From: Anagrus nilaparvatae
Lineage: Eukaryota > Arthropoda > Insecta > Hymenoptera > Mymaridae
NCBI GenBank assembly: GCA_022575985.1
Contig: JAKSXM010000275.1
Coordinates: 62,001-126,000, forward strand
Reading direction: 5' to 3'
DNA length: 64,000 nucleotides
Under the pieces are notes generated by a model that had not been told where the DNA came from, made no database searches, and saw nothing but the letters and a program-made list of their open reading frames with translations. Shown one piece after another: positions 12,653-25,586 of the stretch. Position 1 is the stretch's first letter; each line of letters opens with the position of its first letter. The translations under genes were made by a program, and so were the position numbers.

Positions 12653-13600
12653 ACACAAATGTAAATAGTTGTTATTTTTTTAAATATATAATCATGTAAA
12701 AATGTTTAGTAAGTTTATATTAATTCTTAAGATTTACCAACTATTGTATTTTTTTGCAATTAAATTCTGCACCCTGCTAAAATAATAGATACATCGTAAA
12801 AGGACATGAGAGCCTTTTTTAATTAAAAAAATTTTTGCCTTATAAAATATTAATTTTTCTGAAAAAGTTGTATTCGATTTGTAAGGCATAAAAAAAAATT
12901 AGCACATCAAAAATATGAACTCCTGCCGAATTTCAGGTTTCTAGGTTTCAAATTGTCTAAGTTATGCCCGATCAAACTTTTTCAATAATTCTAAAGCCAA
13001 TTTTTCAAAAAATCAAGATTTAAAAATAAGAAAAAATTATGGAAAAGTTTGATCAGGCACATCTCGGGCTATTTGTAACCTAGTATGCTAAAATTGCTAA
13101 AAGCTAATTTTGTGAAAGATATTCGAACTGGCAAGTAGAACATTTCATGAATTTCGTCTTGATTATTAAATAAAATTTTTTTAATTATACCTAAAATATG
13201 AAAATATAAGTTAAGTATTGTAGTATTTGTAAATAAAAATAAAAAATTTTATACTGATAAACTCTAAATACATTATTTTATACAATTTATATGACAATAA
13301 AATTTACATATACACTTATAAAAAATTATAAAATATTTAACACTTTTTTCATTTTTCTAAAGATAATAAAAATAAAATGATTTTATTGCATTTTCTCTGC
13401 AACATTTCTAGTACAAATGAATTTTTCGATATGAAAAACTGTAAATTTTGGGCTAAAACCCTCACCTTTTAGGTTTTTCGTGTCTAATAAAATAATCAAT
13501 TAATTTTCTTTAGATATAAAAATTTTTTATATATAATTATTTTAAATTATAATTGTTATTTGCAAAATAAATAAAATTAAATTTTTCACTAATTTCTTTA
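12653..13600. other. Convergent intergenic region between SARDH and GBA
   Basis: Lies between the SARDH and GBA stop codons, so it holds both 3' UTRs. AT-rich. No additional gene, RNA or clear repeat was recognised. Confidence 0.6.
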
Positions 13601-16600
13601 TCAAGCAAATTGAATAAAGGTATTGAATATATCACTTTCAGGGTCAATTTTGTAAAGAATGGTTGTTAGTGAAAATTCAGGAAGATCCGTGTTAATGAAC
13701 CCAACTATGCCAAGGTTTATAGAAACCTTTTTTACATTTTCATGCCTGAAAATAAAAATAAAAATTGTTATTTTAATGGAAAAACTGGGCAATTAATCAT
13801 CTAATAAAAGCTTTGATTTTATTATAGTTTATGAAACGTGTTTTAAAAAAATAAAAAAACTATAAAAAAATATTATACAAATATTATACTTCAAAGGAGT
13901 TTGGAGGCCTTGCCAATTTGTAACGCTTATTCCAGAATTCGAATTTGAAAAAGCGCTACCCACCTCATTATAATATATTTTGAATACCCTTTTTATATAA
14001 GCTTTAGATATCATTTAACTTGAAAGAAAAATATTATGCAAATTTTGTGATGAAAAGATAACGCGTTATAAAAAAAATGCTAATTTTTTTTTATGGTGCC
14101 TTTTCAAAACAACTTAATAGTTAAAATTTGTCTTGCAAATTAAGATTTCTACAGGCTACAGTATACAAGAACTTTGTAACCCCTCTGAATTTAGAAAACA
14201 ACTTGAATAGGTATAATGAATGATTACAGCAGTTCCCTAAGTTTTCTTTCGCGAATTTTTAAATTTTAGAAAAAATTAAACTGAAATTATTAGTAGCTTG
14301 TAATTTAACATAATAGAGGAGCCATCTCTAGAAGAATTTAATTTTCTGGATTTCCTGGTGAGAATTTCCCAAAGCTAATGGTAATACTATTCTTGTATAA
14401 TTTATAAAATATTAATTATTTTTAAAGATTTAAAGCGATTATAAGGTTGAAATGTAAAATAAACAGTTGAGAAGAGGCTCTCTGAAGAGTTCATGAAAAT
14501 GTTTTTTTTTTAATTCCACCCCGAGTTTAATGAAATATCCAAGATTTACAAAAAAGTATAAAATTATGAACATAATTATAAAATAAAAATATTTCAATAA
14601 AAAAAATCTTTCTTTTTGCCTATGTACCTAAAATACTTACGAATTGTATAAAATGACAGTAACTTGTTCTTTATATCTAAAAGCTGTAGTTAATATACTA
14701 TCATCACCTGAATTAATTTTTATTCTGTGTGCTCCTCGCTCAATAAATTTACTAAAATGTGCCACTGCATAAAACATTGGTTGTTTATAAAAAATATCTT
14801 TTTCAGGTATAACAATAATATTTGCATCTGCATAATTTTCTATCCAATTAGGGCCACCAATTGAATCTAAAGCTAAATTCCAATCTATCCAACCAGCTAT
14901 CCAATGATTAATGTTCTTAGTATAAAAAATTTTTAAGCCTAATATAGCTTTTATGATTTTTTAAATTTTTAACATAAATTTTTAAAAAAATTTACCTGAA
15001 ACATTCTTCTTACTAATTTATCAAACCTATGCCAAGAGCCTAATGCAATTCGACTGGGTTCCCCTTTATCTTTAACTAAAATAAAAAAAAAAAAAAACAT
15101 TAAATAAATATAAAAATTAAATATTATTTTTGGTCAAAAATACGCTGAAAAAATTCTGCACTGAAAAAAAATTTCGGTTATCGGATTTTTTTTTCATTGT
15201 GTCTAAGCATTTAATATCACATTTATAGCAAATTTTTGGAAGAATTTTTTACATTGAACGTCTCATAATTATTTTTACATGTATGGAAAAAAAATTTATA
15301 AACAATTCATTACGTGTACAATCTTCAGTCATTAATAAAAATTTATCAGGAACTATGCCATGAGTAATGTCAAGTACAATTGCTGGAAAATACGAATCTG
15401 CATAAGGATGAACTCCGATCCCAGTTACATATTTCAAAACTTTATTATCATATTTTTTTTTTATTTTTTTAATAAACCATGGTAAGTTTATTCTTATATC
15501 ATCAAGTAGTAATATTTTAGTTTTACTACTGTTACTGTTTTTTATACTTGGACCTAAATTTTCAATAATCCATTTAGAAACAGTATTTGGTGACCAATAC
15601 ATTGAACTTATACGACTAAAACCAAAGTATGCACTTAATGGTTCATTGCCTGTTGAAACTGTCCATATTTCTAAACCTTCTTTTTTATATTCTTCTAAAA
15701 ATTTTATTATGTAATTTGCGAAAGTTTGATAATATTTTCTTAATAGGTGTCCTAAAATATTTATATTTATTTGAATATATATTATACTGAACATTATTAC
15801 ATCAAAATTTATATTTAATTCAGGACTTTTAAAATAGAAAATGGGAATGAAAAGTTTATTTTTTTTAAAAATAGATATTTAACGTATAATCGTAAGTTGA
15901 AATGGGTCAATTATGGTCAGACTTAACATGAAGTTTTATAAAAGCGAATAATAAAAAAAAAAAAAATTTGCAAATTTAAATTACCATGAAATAATTAAAA
16001 ATTATCTATATAATATTATATTATACACTGAAAAAAAATCGGGTTACGACAAACAGAAAATCCCGTAACCACTACCGAAATTCTTTTTCTGGTTGCCAAA
16101 ATTTTTTTTCTTAAAAATAATTTTTTTAAGTCTTGTGATACCGCAATGCATGGATTTCTGGTTGCGGTAACCGGATTTTGTTTGTCAGTGGAATTAATGG
16201 TTTTTTTCATTAGGTATAATTTATACACAGTAAAAAATAATAAACACAATATTACAAACGTTTAGTAATTTTACTACGATTTAGTAATATTTTACTACAA
16301 AAATAGTAAGTTTACTTCTTTTGTAGTAAATTTCCAGACAACCACGGTAAACCTGTTTTGGTTGAATATTTAATCAAGTGATTGAAAAGCAGCTCTACCG
16401 CGGATGTCTGGGTGAAACTTCAATAAATTTTATATTTACTACGAAATAGTAAAATTACTACTAGTAGTAAAATTAATAAAAATTGTAGTAAATTTACTAT
16501 TTTTATAGTAATATTACTAAATCGTAGTAAAATTACTAAACGGTAGTAATCTTGTGTTCACTAATTTTTACTGTGTAGTTAAGGCATTTTTAATCTTTTG

Positions 16601-17788
16601 AATGCTTAATAATTTACCAGCGTTGTTTTTTTTTCTACTCTTCATCCAAACTGGAGCTGTCCAAGATACAGCTATAAATTTAATATATGGATTTAATTTT
16701 AAAGCTTCTTTCATTAATGGAATTTTATTCTGATAATCATCAGAAGTTAGCTTAAAATATTTTAATTCTATGTCATCTTCAACGTCATCATAAGTATAAA
16801 ATTTTGTGGAAAAATCGGTTCCTGCTATAGGAACTCTTCCTAAATTGTACTTTAATCCATCTGAACCAAAATACGAGCTACAAGTAAAGAAATATATTTA
16901 AATATCTGGCTTGCTTCGTTTACACAAGGAGTGACTCTTTGCTTAAAGTAAAAAAATATATTTTTGCCCTCCCGGCTGTGAAACTCGTATTAAAAACTTG
17001 TCACGGAATTTTCTTCACTCGTTATACGCCTAGGTAGGCAAAAAGTATTGTAAACACCATGGGCGAAAAACTTTAGGCACTAGTGTGAACGCCTGGTTTC
17101 ACCGAGCACTTGTGCTAGTGCTCGCACTAGGGCTAAAATTTTAGGCCCTCAATACTTAGTATACTATTTTACTCTGCTGCAACTAGCTGGTATAGATAAT
17201 TGCAAATGAAGCTGTTTTCAGAATTCACTTGGTGTTTTTTAAAAGAGTGCAACTACCCCTTGTAATACTAAAGTGATAAATTACCGAAGCAAATTATTTT
17301 TAGTAGCTAGACTAAGTTTATTTATGTTAATACCAGCAGAATCAGTAAAAGCTCCGCCGAAACCTTCCATTTTTTGATACTGTATATTAGGATAAATTTG
17401 TATGTCGATACCTTTTTCAGATTCCTTAGATATTAATAAATCTAAACGAGTTAATCTTTCACCAAATTTACTTGTTGTAAATTTAATAAATTCACCATTT
17501 CTTAATAGACTTGTATCAGAATAAAAATCACAATATGTTGAGTTACACTCACAAACTATACTTTCTGAACCAAAATTACGAGGAATGCAGCTTTGACTTG
17601 AAACTGAAAAATATTTTTATTATACTGAAGCTCATGGCCAGATTACCACAAAACCGAAAATAATAAACTTGGGGCTAATCAATAACTTTTTTTTTCAGCT
17701 TAAAAGTTTTGTATAAGATTCAATTTATCTCACCTTTCATGATGCAAAAAACTGCGATAATGGTTGTTAAGAATAATTTTAAAGGCAT
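13601..17788 (-). CDS. GBA: Lysosomal glucosylceramidase (acid beta-glucosidase, GH30)
   Basis: Complete: complement of exons 17734-17788, 17285-17603, 16618-16877, 15314-15751, 14996-15075, 14641-14915, 13601-13745; all phases agree, 523 aa (human precursor 536). The family hydrolyses glucosylceramide to ceramide and glucose in the lysosome. Seen: hydrophobic N-terminal signal (KLFLTTIIAVFCIM), the Cys-rich IVCECNSTYC region, EGFGGAFTDSAGIN, GTDFSTKFYTYDD, then WTVSTGNEP with E248 as expected acid/base and LLMTEDCT with E354 as expected nucleophile (spacing 106; 105 in human). WIAGWIDWNLALDSIGGPNW and FYKQPMFYAVAHFSKFI are strongly conserved; the terminal beta-domain ends VGFINTDLPEFSLTTILYK. 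The stretch after the nucleophile diverges from the usual ACVG form. Four introns carry MITE or repeat insertions or simple AT-rich DNA. Confidence 0.95.
15159..15201. repeat. Short MITE-like inverted repeat (CACTGAAAAAAAAT type)
   Basis: CACTGAAAAAAAATTTCGG is followed closely by CGGATTTTTTTTTCATTGTG, an imperfect inverted repeat. It resembles the ends of the element at 16026-16190. Lies in a GBA intron. Confidence 0.5.
16026..16190. mobile_element. Short MITE-like element in GBA intron
   Basis: Begins CACTGAAAAAAAATCGGG and ends GGATTTTGTTTGTCAGTG. Internal blocks GGTTACGACAAACAG and GGTTGCGGTAACCGG suggest an imperfect palindrome. No coding frame. Confidence 0.55.
16224..16577. mobile_element. 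MITE with long TIRs in GBA intron
   Basis: Left TIR TACACAGTAAAAAATAATAA and right-end complement TACACAGTAAAAATTAGTGA continue inward as TTTAGTAATTTTACTACGAT on both arms. About 354 bp with a non-coding core, 40 bp from the donor of the 16618-16877 exon. Confidence 0.8.
16905..17165. repeat. Dispersed repeat B, copy 1 (GBA intron)
   Basis: Shares CGCCTAGGTAGGCAAAAA, ATGGGCGAAA and CACTAGTGTGAACGC-like blocks, then a cluster of TAGTGCTCGCACTAG palindromic pieces, with the copy at 37500-37740. Function unknown; non-coding. Confidence 0.7.
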
Positions 17789-17959
17789 TATTGTATCAAT
17801 TTTGAATTTTACCAACCAAAAAAATCAAATAAATTTAACAATATAAAGAAAATTAATATTTTATGCGGATCCAATAGTAAAATAAAATTTATACTGTGTT
17901 CAAATATTTTTTAAAGTTATATATAATTTAAAAAATAATAAGCAAATATGTTTATTTTC

Positions 17960-18950
17960 TAAAACGGGTATTTTGTTAAATGCTTTCCTTGAAAGATAAA
18001 TTTTTTTAAAGCGTTATATAAGCCTTATATGCGCTGTTTTGCCTGTACATTAATGACGTCAAAAACCACTTACCAGACAACATCTTACATTTACTCTACG
18101 CTGAAGATCTGCAAGTTTACTTTCAAGTATCACTTGAAAATGTAACTTCTGCCATTGAGATGTTGACACTAGTTGCACGTAAAGTTTCTGATTGGGCTTC
18201 CAGTGTTTCACTTCGGCTCAATCATGAAAAAACTAAGGTAATTTATTTTAGTACAAGTACATTTGTTGACCGCCTAAATAAATTAAACTACCCTGGTGTC
18301 GATATGGGCAATGGGATTATTATCCCCTTTGAGAAACAGGTGAAAAGCCTAGGTGTGATACTTGATAGTAAGCTCACTTGGAAACCTCATATAACATTCA
18401 TTGAAAAAAAAGTTAACCATGTATTATATAGACTTAGGTTTAAACGCAACTACACAACAGAAAACTTACGAACTAGACTGGTACAAGCACTAGTTACACC
18501 ACATCTTGACTATTGCAATGTTGTATACTTTGACATAAGTTATGCACTTAAAATAAGATTGCAACGACTCAGTAACAGAGGACTAAGATACATTTTTGGT
18601 ATACGAAAAGACGCACATATAACACCGTACAGACGAAAACTTGGTTGCCTTTGTAATGACACGCGCAGACTTATTTTTGAGGCCATAATGGTATACAAAA
18701 TTTTACTCCTAGGTCAAACCCAATACTTAACAGATTTGTTTACGAAATATATTGCCAAGAGTAATGCTCGTGGTCAACTGAAAACCAAAGAACTTGTGCT
18801 ACCTAAATTGAAAAATTGTGGTGCGCAATCCTTCCAATATCACGGCACTGCTCTTTGGAATACGATTCCATATAATATAAGATTTCTACCATCTCTTAAC
18901 AATTTTAAGACAGAAATATATAAATATTTTTTAACATTAGACTCCTAAAT
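17960..18950 (+). pseudogene. LINE reverse transcriptase 3' fragment (family 1)
   Basis: Open from about 18025 to the stop at 18948: LFCLYINDV, the catalytic box YAEDLQ (usually YADD), SLRLNHEKTKVIYFST, KSLGVILDSKLTWKPHI, LVQALVTPHLDYCN and a thumb/C-terminal region ending FHGTALWN-like (YHGTALWNTIPYNIR). This matches the antisense fragment at 1205-2540 residue for residue in many blocks. It is 5'-truncated within the RT, with a scrambled lead-in where GPLLF is expected. The loss of one catalytic Asp means it would be inactive. Lies between GBA and the odorant receptor. Confidence 0.85.
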
Positions 18951-19317
18951 GAGGATTCATTTATCTGTAACTGAAATGAAACATTATATACACTTATCGT
19001 AACCAATTTTTACATCACATATAAATACTCTATTTTACTTAAATATTTGCTATTGTATTACTGCTCATTACTTATTATTTTATTTACTATGAATTATTAC
19101 TTAACTAGCTGAACTTTAATGATTATTATTTACTTTAAAGACAGTGATAAACCTTTTATCCAAAGATTAGATTATATTTACTACATGTACAAAAGACATA
19201 TATAAATATATTTATATACATATAGATATATATACACAATTGTTATTAATATAATTAATTCATAAATTTAATTCACATAAAATTAAATAAATTAATTTTT
19301 TATTCAGAGTATTCTAA

Positions 19318-22300
19318 TTATGACACATCTTGAAGAACTCTGAATACTGAAAATGAAGTTTTAAGAATCTGAAAAATAAAAATTATGCCTTTAAAAATCT
19401 AGCACTTTATGTAATTTTTGCATCTCAATCAAAATTTACTTTCAGGTTTTTTGATTAAGAAGCAATAATATTTATTCATACCTTCAAAAATGATGCTAGG
19501 GTTAATACAACAATAAAACCTCCTGATATTTTAATCGGTTTATTAGTACGTGCCAACGTTAGTTTAAATAATTTTTTTGTTTTATTATTTAATAAGTACC
19601 ATTTTGATTGATAAATTTGATAACTGAAATCTATACTCTGAAAAAGCAAATTTTATTTTATAGGCTAATTATTTATTTCTTTATACGCGGAATTTCTTTA
19701 TAATTTTCTTACCTTATTCATTAATATATTTCCAGAGACACAAAACATAAATAATTCTGTCAATAAGCAAAATAAATAATAAAAAGAAAAAAATGTTGAA
19801 AAACCAGCTGATTGATCTCTTGATAAATCAAGAATATTAATACTAATTAGTGAACAACTTGATATAAATTGTAAAAATATTGCTCCTTTAAATATAAAAT
19901 TAATATCTTTTGCTAAACTGTAAAAAATATTATTTAGATAAAATATGAATGTTTAAAATCTTTTCTCAAAAAAATTTCATTAAATTTCACTTGAGTTACT
20001 TTTAGAAGAAGTCATATCATGGTCATAGTTAAAAAACTTACAACCGGTTTGTAAACTCAAAACCAACGAACATGGAACATATGTTTAAATTTATATTTTG
20101 AATCTTGAAGCCTTTATAATTTAAAAAAAAACGCTATTGCAAATATTTATATAAGTTGAAAATTTTTTACCATTTTGTGTATCATATACCAAAATATGTA
20201 TGAAAACTAGAACTCTCGTGCAATTTAGGCATTACGACAAAAAAAAAGAATTATAATTTTTTTTATTTTTTGACGGAAAATATCTTTATATACAAAAAAT
20301 ACGAGGTATTGAAAAATAATGATTTTCTTAAAAGTAGAACTCTCGTGGTAAAAAAATTACCTGACGAATTGTCTCCGGAGATCTCTGGAAATCTCGCGAC
20401 ATCTCTAAAATTGATTTTAATTATTTCAAATGATTGAAGCTTATTATGCTAAAAATGCTTATACAGCTTCAACAGGCCTACATTATTTATAATACACGCA
20501 AAAAATATTTAAGGTACGTATTTATCCTTAGCTAAAACATCAAAACTTGCCTTTTAATCAAATGAAAATCTATAAAAATATTTTTTTTTCTCTATTATAA
20601 TATCTTAACAGGATCATAAACTGCTTATAAAGAAATTTTAAATTATTAAATCGTTTTTTTAAGGAAATCAATAAAAAAAAATTATTTGAACACAGCATGT
20701 AATTGTTTTGGGTACTTTGAACTATTAGCCAGTAAATGCTCAACACGTTAGTTGAACAAGGCTGCTGCGAGACTGGAAAAGACGTGTTTTCTCGCCACAG
20801 AAATCGTATACGACCCTTGTACATAAATAAAGAATTCCCCAAATCGCGGTTTACCATCCTCGGCTTCGCCTCGGAAGGTAATTTACGTGCGATTTGTGTC
20901 ATTCTTGACTTTTCTGAACACGGACTCGTAATGTACTATCGACTGAAAATGTAAATAGGTAAATTAGGATAGTCAACAAATCATCCATTATACCTTTATT
21001 ATATACCTTAAATATTTTCAACTTTCAAGTTATATCTCATGGAAGATAGTAGTTTATCACAAATGACTTTATGAAATATTGCAAGTAAAAATTTTTAGAA
21101 ATTTGAGGCTTATAAAAATTTTTTCTTGCCACTGGTACAATAAATGGTATATGACCCTGGTTCACAAAAAAGGAATGCAACAAATCAGAGTTTACCATCC
21201 TTAGCTTCGCCTCAGTTAGTAATTAACATGCAATTTAGGACATTCTTTAATTTTCTGGGCATACGCGAAAAATTATAATTTTAGCAGTAATTAAAATATT
21301 TGAAATTTTATTTTAATTTTTTCACTATCATGTAAAGTTGAGGCACTTGGCTCGAGATTCAGGAGACTCTTTCTGGCAAACAAAATGTATGATATATTAT
21401 TTGTCTGATAAATTAAAAAGGATTCCTCAATTCTGAATTATATCTCCAAGCAGTTGACATTTTTTTCTGTATTTTCGATTTACATCAGTGATTTCAAAAA
21501 CTCCTTTACATCATTTTTTAAACTAAATTCTTGTTTAATTATTAATAGGAATCAATAACTTGTTTAACAGAAATTAATTGAATTATAGTATGGAAATAAA
21601 TATATTATTATTTTTTAAATAAAATTTTGTTTTCTACACAAATGAAACAAATTTAAAAGTAATTTATCCATTTCAGGTGGTATCTTAATAAATCCTTTAT
21701 TGAGACTTGTTCAACTAACGTGTTAAAGGCTCAACCGAGGTGAAACCGAGGATGATAAACTGTGATTTGGGGCATTTTTTATTTATGGACAAGAGTCGTA
21801 TACGATTTTTCTTCGTCAGTGGCGAGAAAACACGTCTTTTCCGGTCTCGCAGCAGCCTTGTTCAACTAACGTGTTAAGCATTTGCTATGGGTAATAGTTT
21901 ATTTTTTTATTGATTTCCTTAAAAAAACGATTTAATGATTTAAAATTTCTTAATGAGCAGTTTATGATTCTGTTGAGATAGTATAATAGAAAAAAAAATA
22001 ATATTTTTATAAATTTTCATTTGATTATAAGGCAAGTATTGATAGTTTAGCTAAGGATAAATACAGCTTAAAATTTTTTTGCATGTATTATGAATAATGT
22101 GGGCCTGTTGAAGCTATTTATTAGCATTTTTAGCATAATAAGCTTCAATCATTTGAAATAATAAAAACAATTTTAGAGATCCCTCCGTACATCTCCCCAA
22201 TTAAAAGATCTCGCGAGATCTCCGGAGATCTCAGGACAATTCGTCGGCTAATTATTGCTTCACATATGAAAAAAAAATAATCTTGTTTTTTTTTATTCTT

Positions 22301-24270
22301 TAATTCAAAAAATTTTCAATAAATTATGTATCAAATCAAAAAAATTCAGTAATAACGAATTTTCTGAAACTAGAACTCCCATGTAAAAAAATTAATTAAA
22401 ATTACGTCAAAAATGAAAAAAAGTTTTGATAATTTGTTTATTTTAAAGTGCAAAAAATTTTAAATAAAAATTAGGTATCAGATCTAAAAAATCGAGTAAA
22501 AACGGTAATGGAATTTCTAAAACTAGTACCTCCATAGAAAAAAACGTCCGAAAATAACAAAAACAATGGTGTTTTTTTGTATTTTTTAAGGACAACAATT
22601 TTGAGACAAAAATTTACAAAAAATTAATTATCAGATTCGGGATATCGAGTAAAAACGATACTTAAGGTTATATGCCAAAAAATCAAATTTTCACCTATCA
22701 CAATGGTTCCTCTATGAGGAACTAATAATTTTAAACTCCTAAAATTATTATTATTTTATACCTATTTATCGAAATTATTCTAAGTCCATTTAACCCCCCT
22801 CCCAAATAAGGCATATTTGACCCCCCCTCCCAATTACATGCTAATATCCCCCTGCCTATAAACATGTTCCATGTTTAAAAAAAAATTGAAAGTTGATTAA
22901 AAATACATTTATAATTTTTACACACAGTATCACGTTTTAAAAATAATTCTGCACTAGAGATTTTTTCAGAAATGAAAAATAAATTATTTTACATAGACTT
23001 TCCCAAACTTGTGGGTAAAATTTTGGTGGGTTTATGTAGCCAGGGCTTAATCTCAAAGTTACTCTACATTTAAAATTTAATCATAAATTTTTTGATAAAG
23101 GATCTATTTAGCACTAAATTTATAAATAATGGATTAACTTTAAAAAAAGAAATTAACATTAAAACCTGCTAACCTTAATAAAAGAATTAACATTAAAAAA
23201 CGTACCTGTAAATTTGATTGTGGTGATTTATAAATTGGCTAAAAAATTTATCTTGTGTTACATAATTCATTTCTTCATCTTTTTTAATATTATCAGATAA
23301 ATTATTTATAAAATTTACTATCCGACAGCTTAATAAATCAAATTGATAACTTAAATAAAGAATAAAAATACTGAATAATAAATCAAATCCAGCAGCCCAA
23401 TTTGCTCCATAAATCACACCGATAAATTCTAACATAAATATAAACCAATAATTTAGTTTATTTAAATTAAATGGTAACCACAATTCTAAAGGCATTTTAT
23501 AATTTTTATCTTTTGATGTGACAAAATTTGTAAAAGTGATTGCTATTGCAACTAATGAAGCAACACTCGTGATAAAGATGCTATAAATTCTATAAAAAAA
23601 TAAATAAAAACTATAAAATAAAAACTATTTAAAACTATTTTAACACCGTTTTTATAACCGTGATATTACAATAAAGTTATTTCTAAAGTGTAAAAATAAA
23701 TAAAAATAATTTTTCAGTAATATAAATTTTAATATTTTTGAAATTGGTATTCCAAAAGTAAATTTAAAAAAATATTTAAATTTTTTAATTTTATGATTTT
23801 TTTAAAACTAAAAAATTTTATTTTATATGGATCGTAATAAATTAAGAATTTTCTTTAGAAGAGCTAATAAATACATTAAAAATTGTATCTTACCTTAGAA
23901 TATGAAACCAATTTTTTTTAACAGAATTTTCCTTATCATTTTTAGCTTGAAAATCTTCACTTTTCAATACTTTGTAGATTTTAATAATTTTTTCACGATT
24001 ATAACGTAATAATGGATATTTTATTAAAATCATATAATATTGTAACAGTATAAGTAAATTTTGATTAATTTCTTTTAAATAAAATTCTCCTGATATTACT
24101 GTCAGTACGTACTTTGTTTGGCAGATAATTATAATAATAATTATAACGTACAAGAATAATGAATAATAATTAAATATTTTTTTAAAACTACTATTAAATT
24201 TTATTGAATTAATAGGTTCCCAAAATGCAAAAAAACTCATTGTTTTAAAAACAAAGTCTAATGCGTCCAT
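19318..24270 (-). CDS. Insect odorant receptor (7-transmembrane, OR family)
   Basis: Complete: complement of exons 23894-24270, 23206-23589, 19713-19917, 19482-19637, 19318-19368; GT-AG with consistent phases, 390 aa. ORs are inverted seven-helix proteins forming ligand-gated cation channels with Orco in olfactory neuron dendrites. Seen: MDALDFVFKTMSFFAFWEP start; hydrophobic helices (FLYVIIIIIIICQTKYVL, YSIFITSVASLVAIAITF); FINHHNQIYSLAKDINFIF; the IFLQFISSCSLISI helix; TELFMFCVSGNIL; YQSKWYLL; RTNKPIKISGGFIVVLTLAS; final ILKTSFSVFRVLQDVS. The last three small exons and the phases are typical of insect ORs. The subfamily cannot be assigned by eye. Intron 2 is 3.3 kb and holds a foldback transposon and other repeats. 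Confidence 0.93.
20361..22247. mobile_element. Foldback-type DNA element with ~510-bp inverted arms (OR intron 2)
   Basis: Left arm 20361-20880 and right arm 21736-22247 are inverted copies over about 510 bp, with small indels. Terminal CTGACGAATTGTCTCCGG pairs with an end reading ACAATTCGTCGG; inner blocks AACACGTTAGTTGAACAAGG and GAAAAGACGTGTTTTCTCGCC occur in both arms. The ~850-bp core lacks a transposase and contains another hairpin-repeat-C copy (about 21150-21250). A possible AATTA target duplication flanks it, unsafe in AT-rich DNA. Confidence 0.8.
22400..22700. repeat. Dispersed repeat A relative, tandem-like units
   Basis: Two loosely repeated units carry AATATCGAGTAAAAACGATA-like blocks (ATCGAGTAAAAACGG, ATATCGAGTAAAAACG) also seen at about 810-980 and 2560. 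Non-coding. Confidence 0.5.
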
Positions 24271-24690
24271 TTTTAAGATTGAAATTTATACTTATTACTC
24301 TGAAACTTTCTTTTGTTATATAGCATTGTAGCATAATGGTACTACTTTTTATATTAAAATTGTTTTATACGTATCTATAAAAATAATTATTCATTGAAAC
24401 TCTTTTAATAAAATTATAAATCAATTGTAGCTTCATTAAAAATATACAAAATATAACTTATAGTTAAAATTGTAGAATACTTGAAACATAATATATTTTA
24501 AAGAATTAATGTATTATTGTATAATTATAAGCATAATTATATTGAGGTCATTTGATTTTAATATTTCTAAATAATATAATAATTTAATTTTATATTGTTT
24601 CTAAATAGCAGAATAGGAAATGGTAACTTTTCCTGAAAGTTATTGAATTTGTAAATAAGAGTGGAATAATTTACACCAGAATGGCAACAT
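24271..24690. other. AT-rich upstream region of the odorant receptor
   Basis: Immediately upstream of the OR start on the minus strand, so it should hold its promoter. No TATA box or other element could be picked out with confidence. Confidence 0.4.
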
Positions 24691-25171
24691 TATCGGGATT
24701 GTGGTTAGAGGATATTCGGACTCTTTGACTTATATAAATAAATGTTTCGGGGAAGCCCTCGACTACTCCGCAAAAGTTCCTCCATCTTGACAATCTAACT
24801 TTCCTAGTTTTGTTCCTAAATGAGGTTAAGATCTTAAGATAATCCTCCCTTAAGGAGGGGTTTCTTCGCTTCTTCCACTTAAGAGTCCTAATCTTCTTTT
24901 TCTGATCACCAAGGTCCTTGTTGAACCAGACGTCACCTCTTTTCTAACATTTGAGCTTTAAGGGACAGTTGGCCTCATATGAATCCATGACTGCCCTCTC
25001 GATAGCTTCCTCAGGAGTCCCATACCTCCTTGGAAATTGTTTGATCGATTCCCTCATTCCTTCCACTACCCTCAAAGAAAAATGAATGTATTTGTGATCC
25101 GAGAGAGATTTCTCGTTTGAAACCATAGAATTATATACGGAATAGAACGATAAAGGTACAAGTGAGATCAT
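24690..25171 (-). pseudogene. R1-clade-like LINE endonuclease/linker fragment
   Basis: The minus strand encodes NEKSLSDHKYIHFSLRVVEG, RRYGTPEEAIERAVMDSY and ANCPLKLKC, matching the C-terminal endonuclease and following linker of R1-type ORF2. Further downstream (24690-24940) the frame is broken but includes a WFNKDLGDQKK-like stretch. It abuts the left end of the P-like element, and a second endonuclease piece abuts its right end (30063-30190). Confidence 0.7.
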
Positions 25172-25198
25172 TAACGCAGTGCTAAATGACAGAAGATA

Positions 25199-25242
25199 CG
25201 AAAAATATACGCGCAGGGTTTTCTCTCTTTCTCTTCCTCGAG
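25199..25242 (+). repeat. Left terminal inverted repeat of the P/THAP element
   Basis: Begins CGAAAAATATACGCGCAGGG and ends CTTTCTCTTCCTCGAG. It pairs with 30019-30062, differing at one base (T versus A in the CTTTC-CTTCC block). Confidence 0.85.
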
Positions 25243-25555
25243 CGTAGTAAAAGATCGTATCGTATCGTTGTAGTCGGGGTGAAATATTTGTATGTGTTTG
25301 TTTAATGATGTTTGTTTATGCTTTTAAAACAAAAATTGTTAAAAAATTAAATATTAAACTGCAAAAAATTTAAATATTAATAAATTATGAAAACTTGTTG
25401 CATTTGCAAGGCATATACTGGATTTCAGGAGGATCTAGCATTCCATTTGTAAGTAAAATTTAATTTTATAAAAATAATAAACAAAAGCAAAAAAAAGTTT
25501 TAATTTATATTTATGCATGATTATTTTTGTATACTTAAAAAATAGCTTAATATTA

Positions 25556-25586
<31 letters not shown>

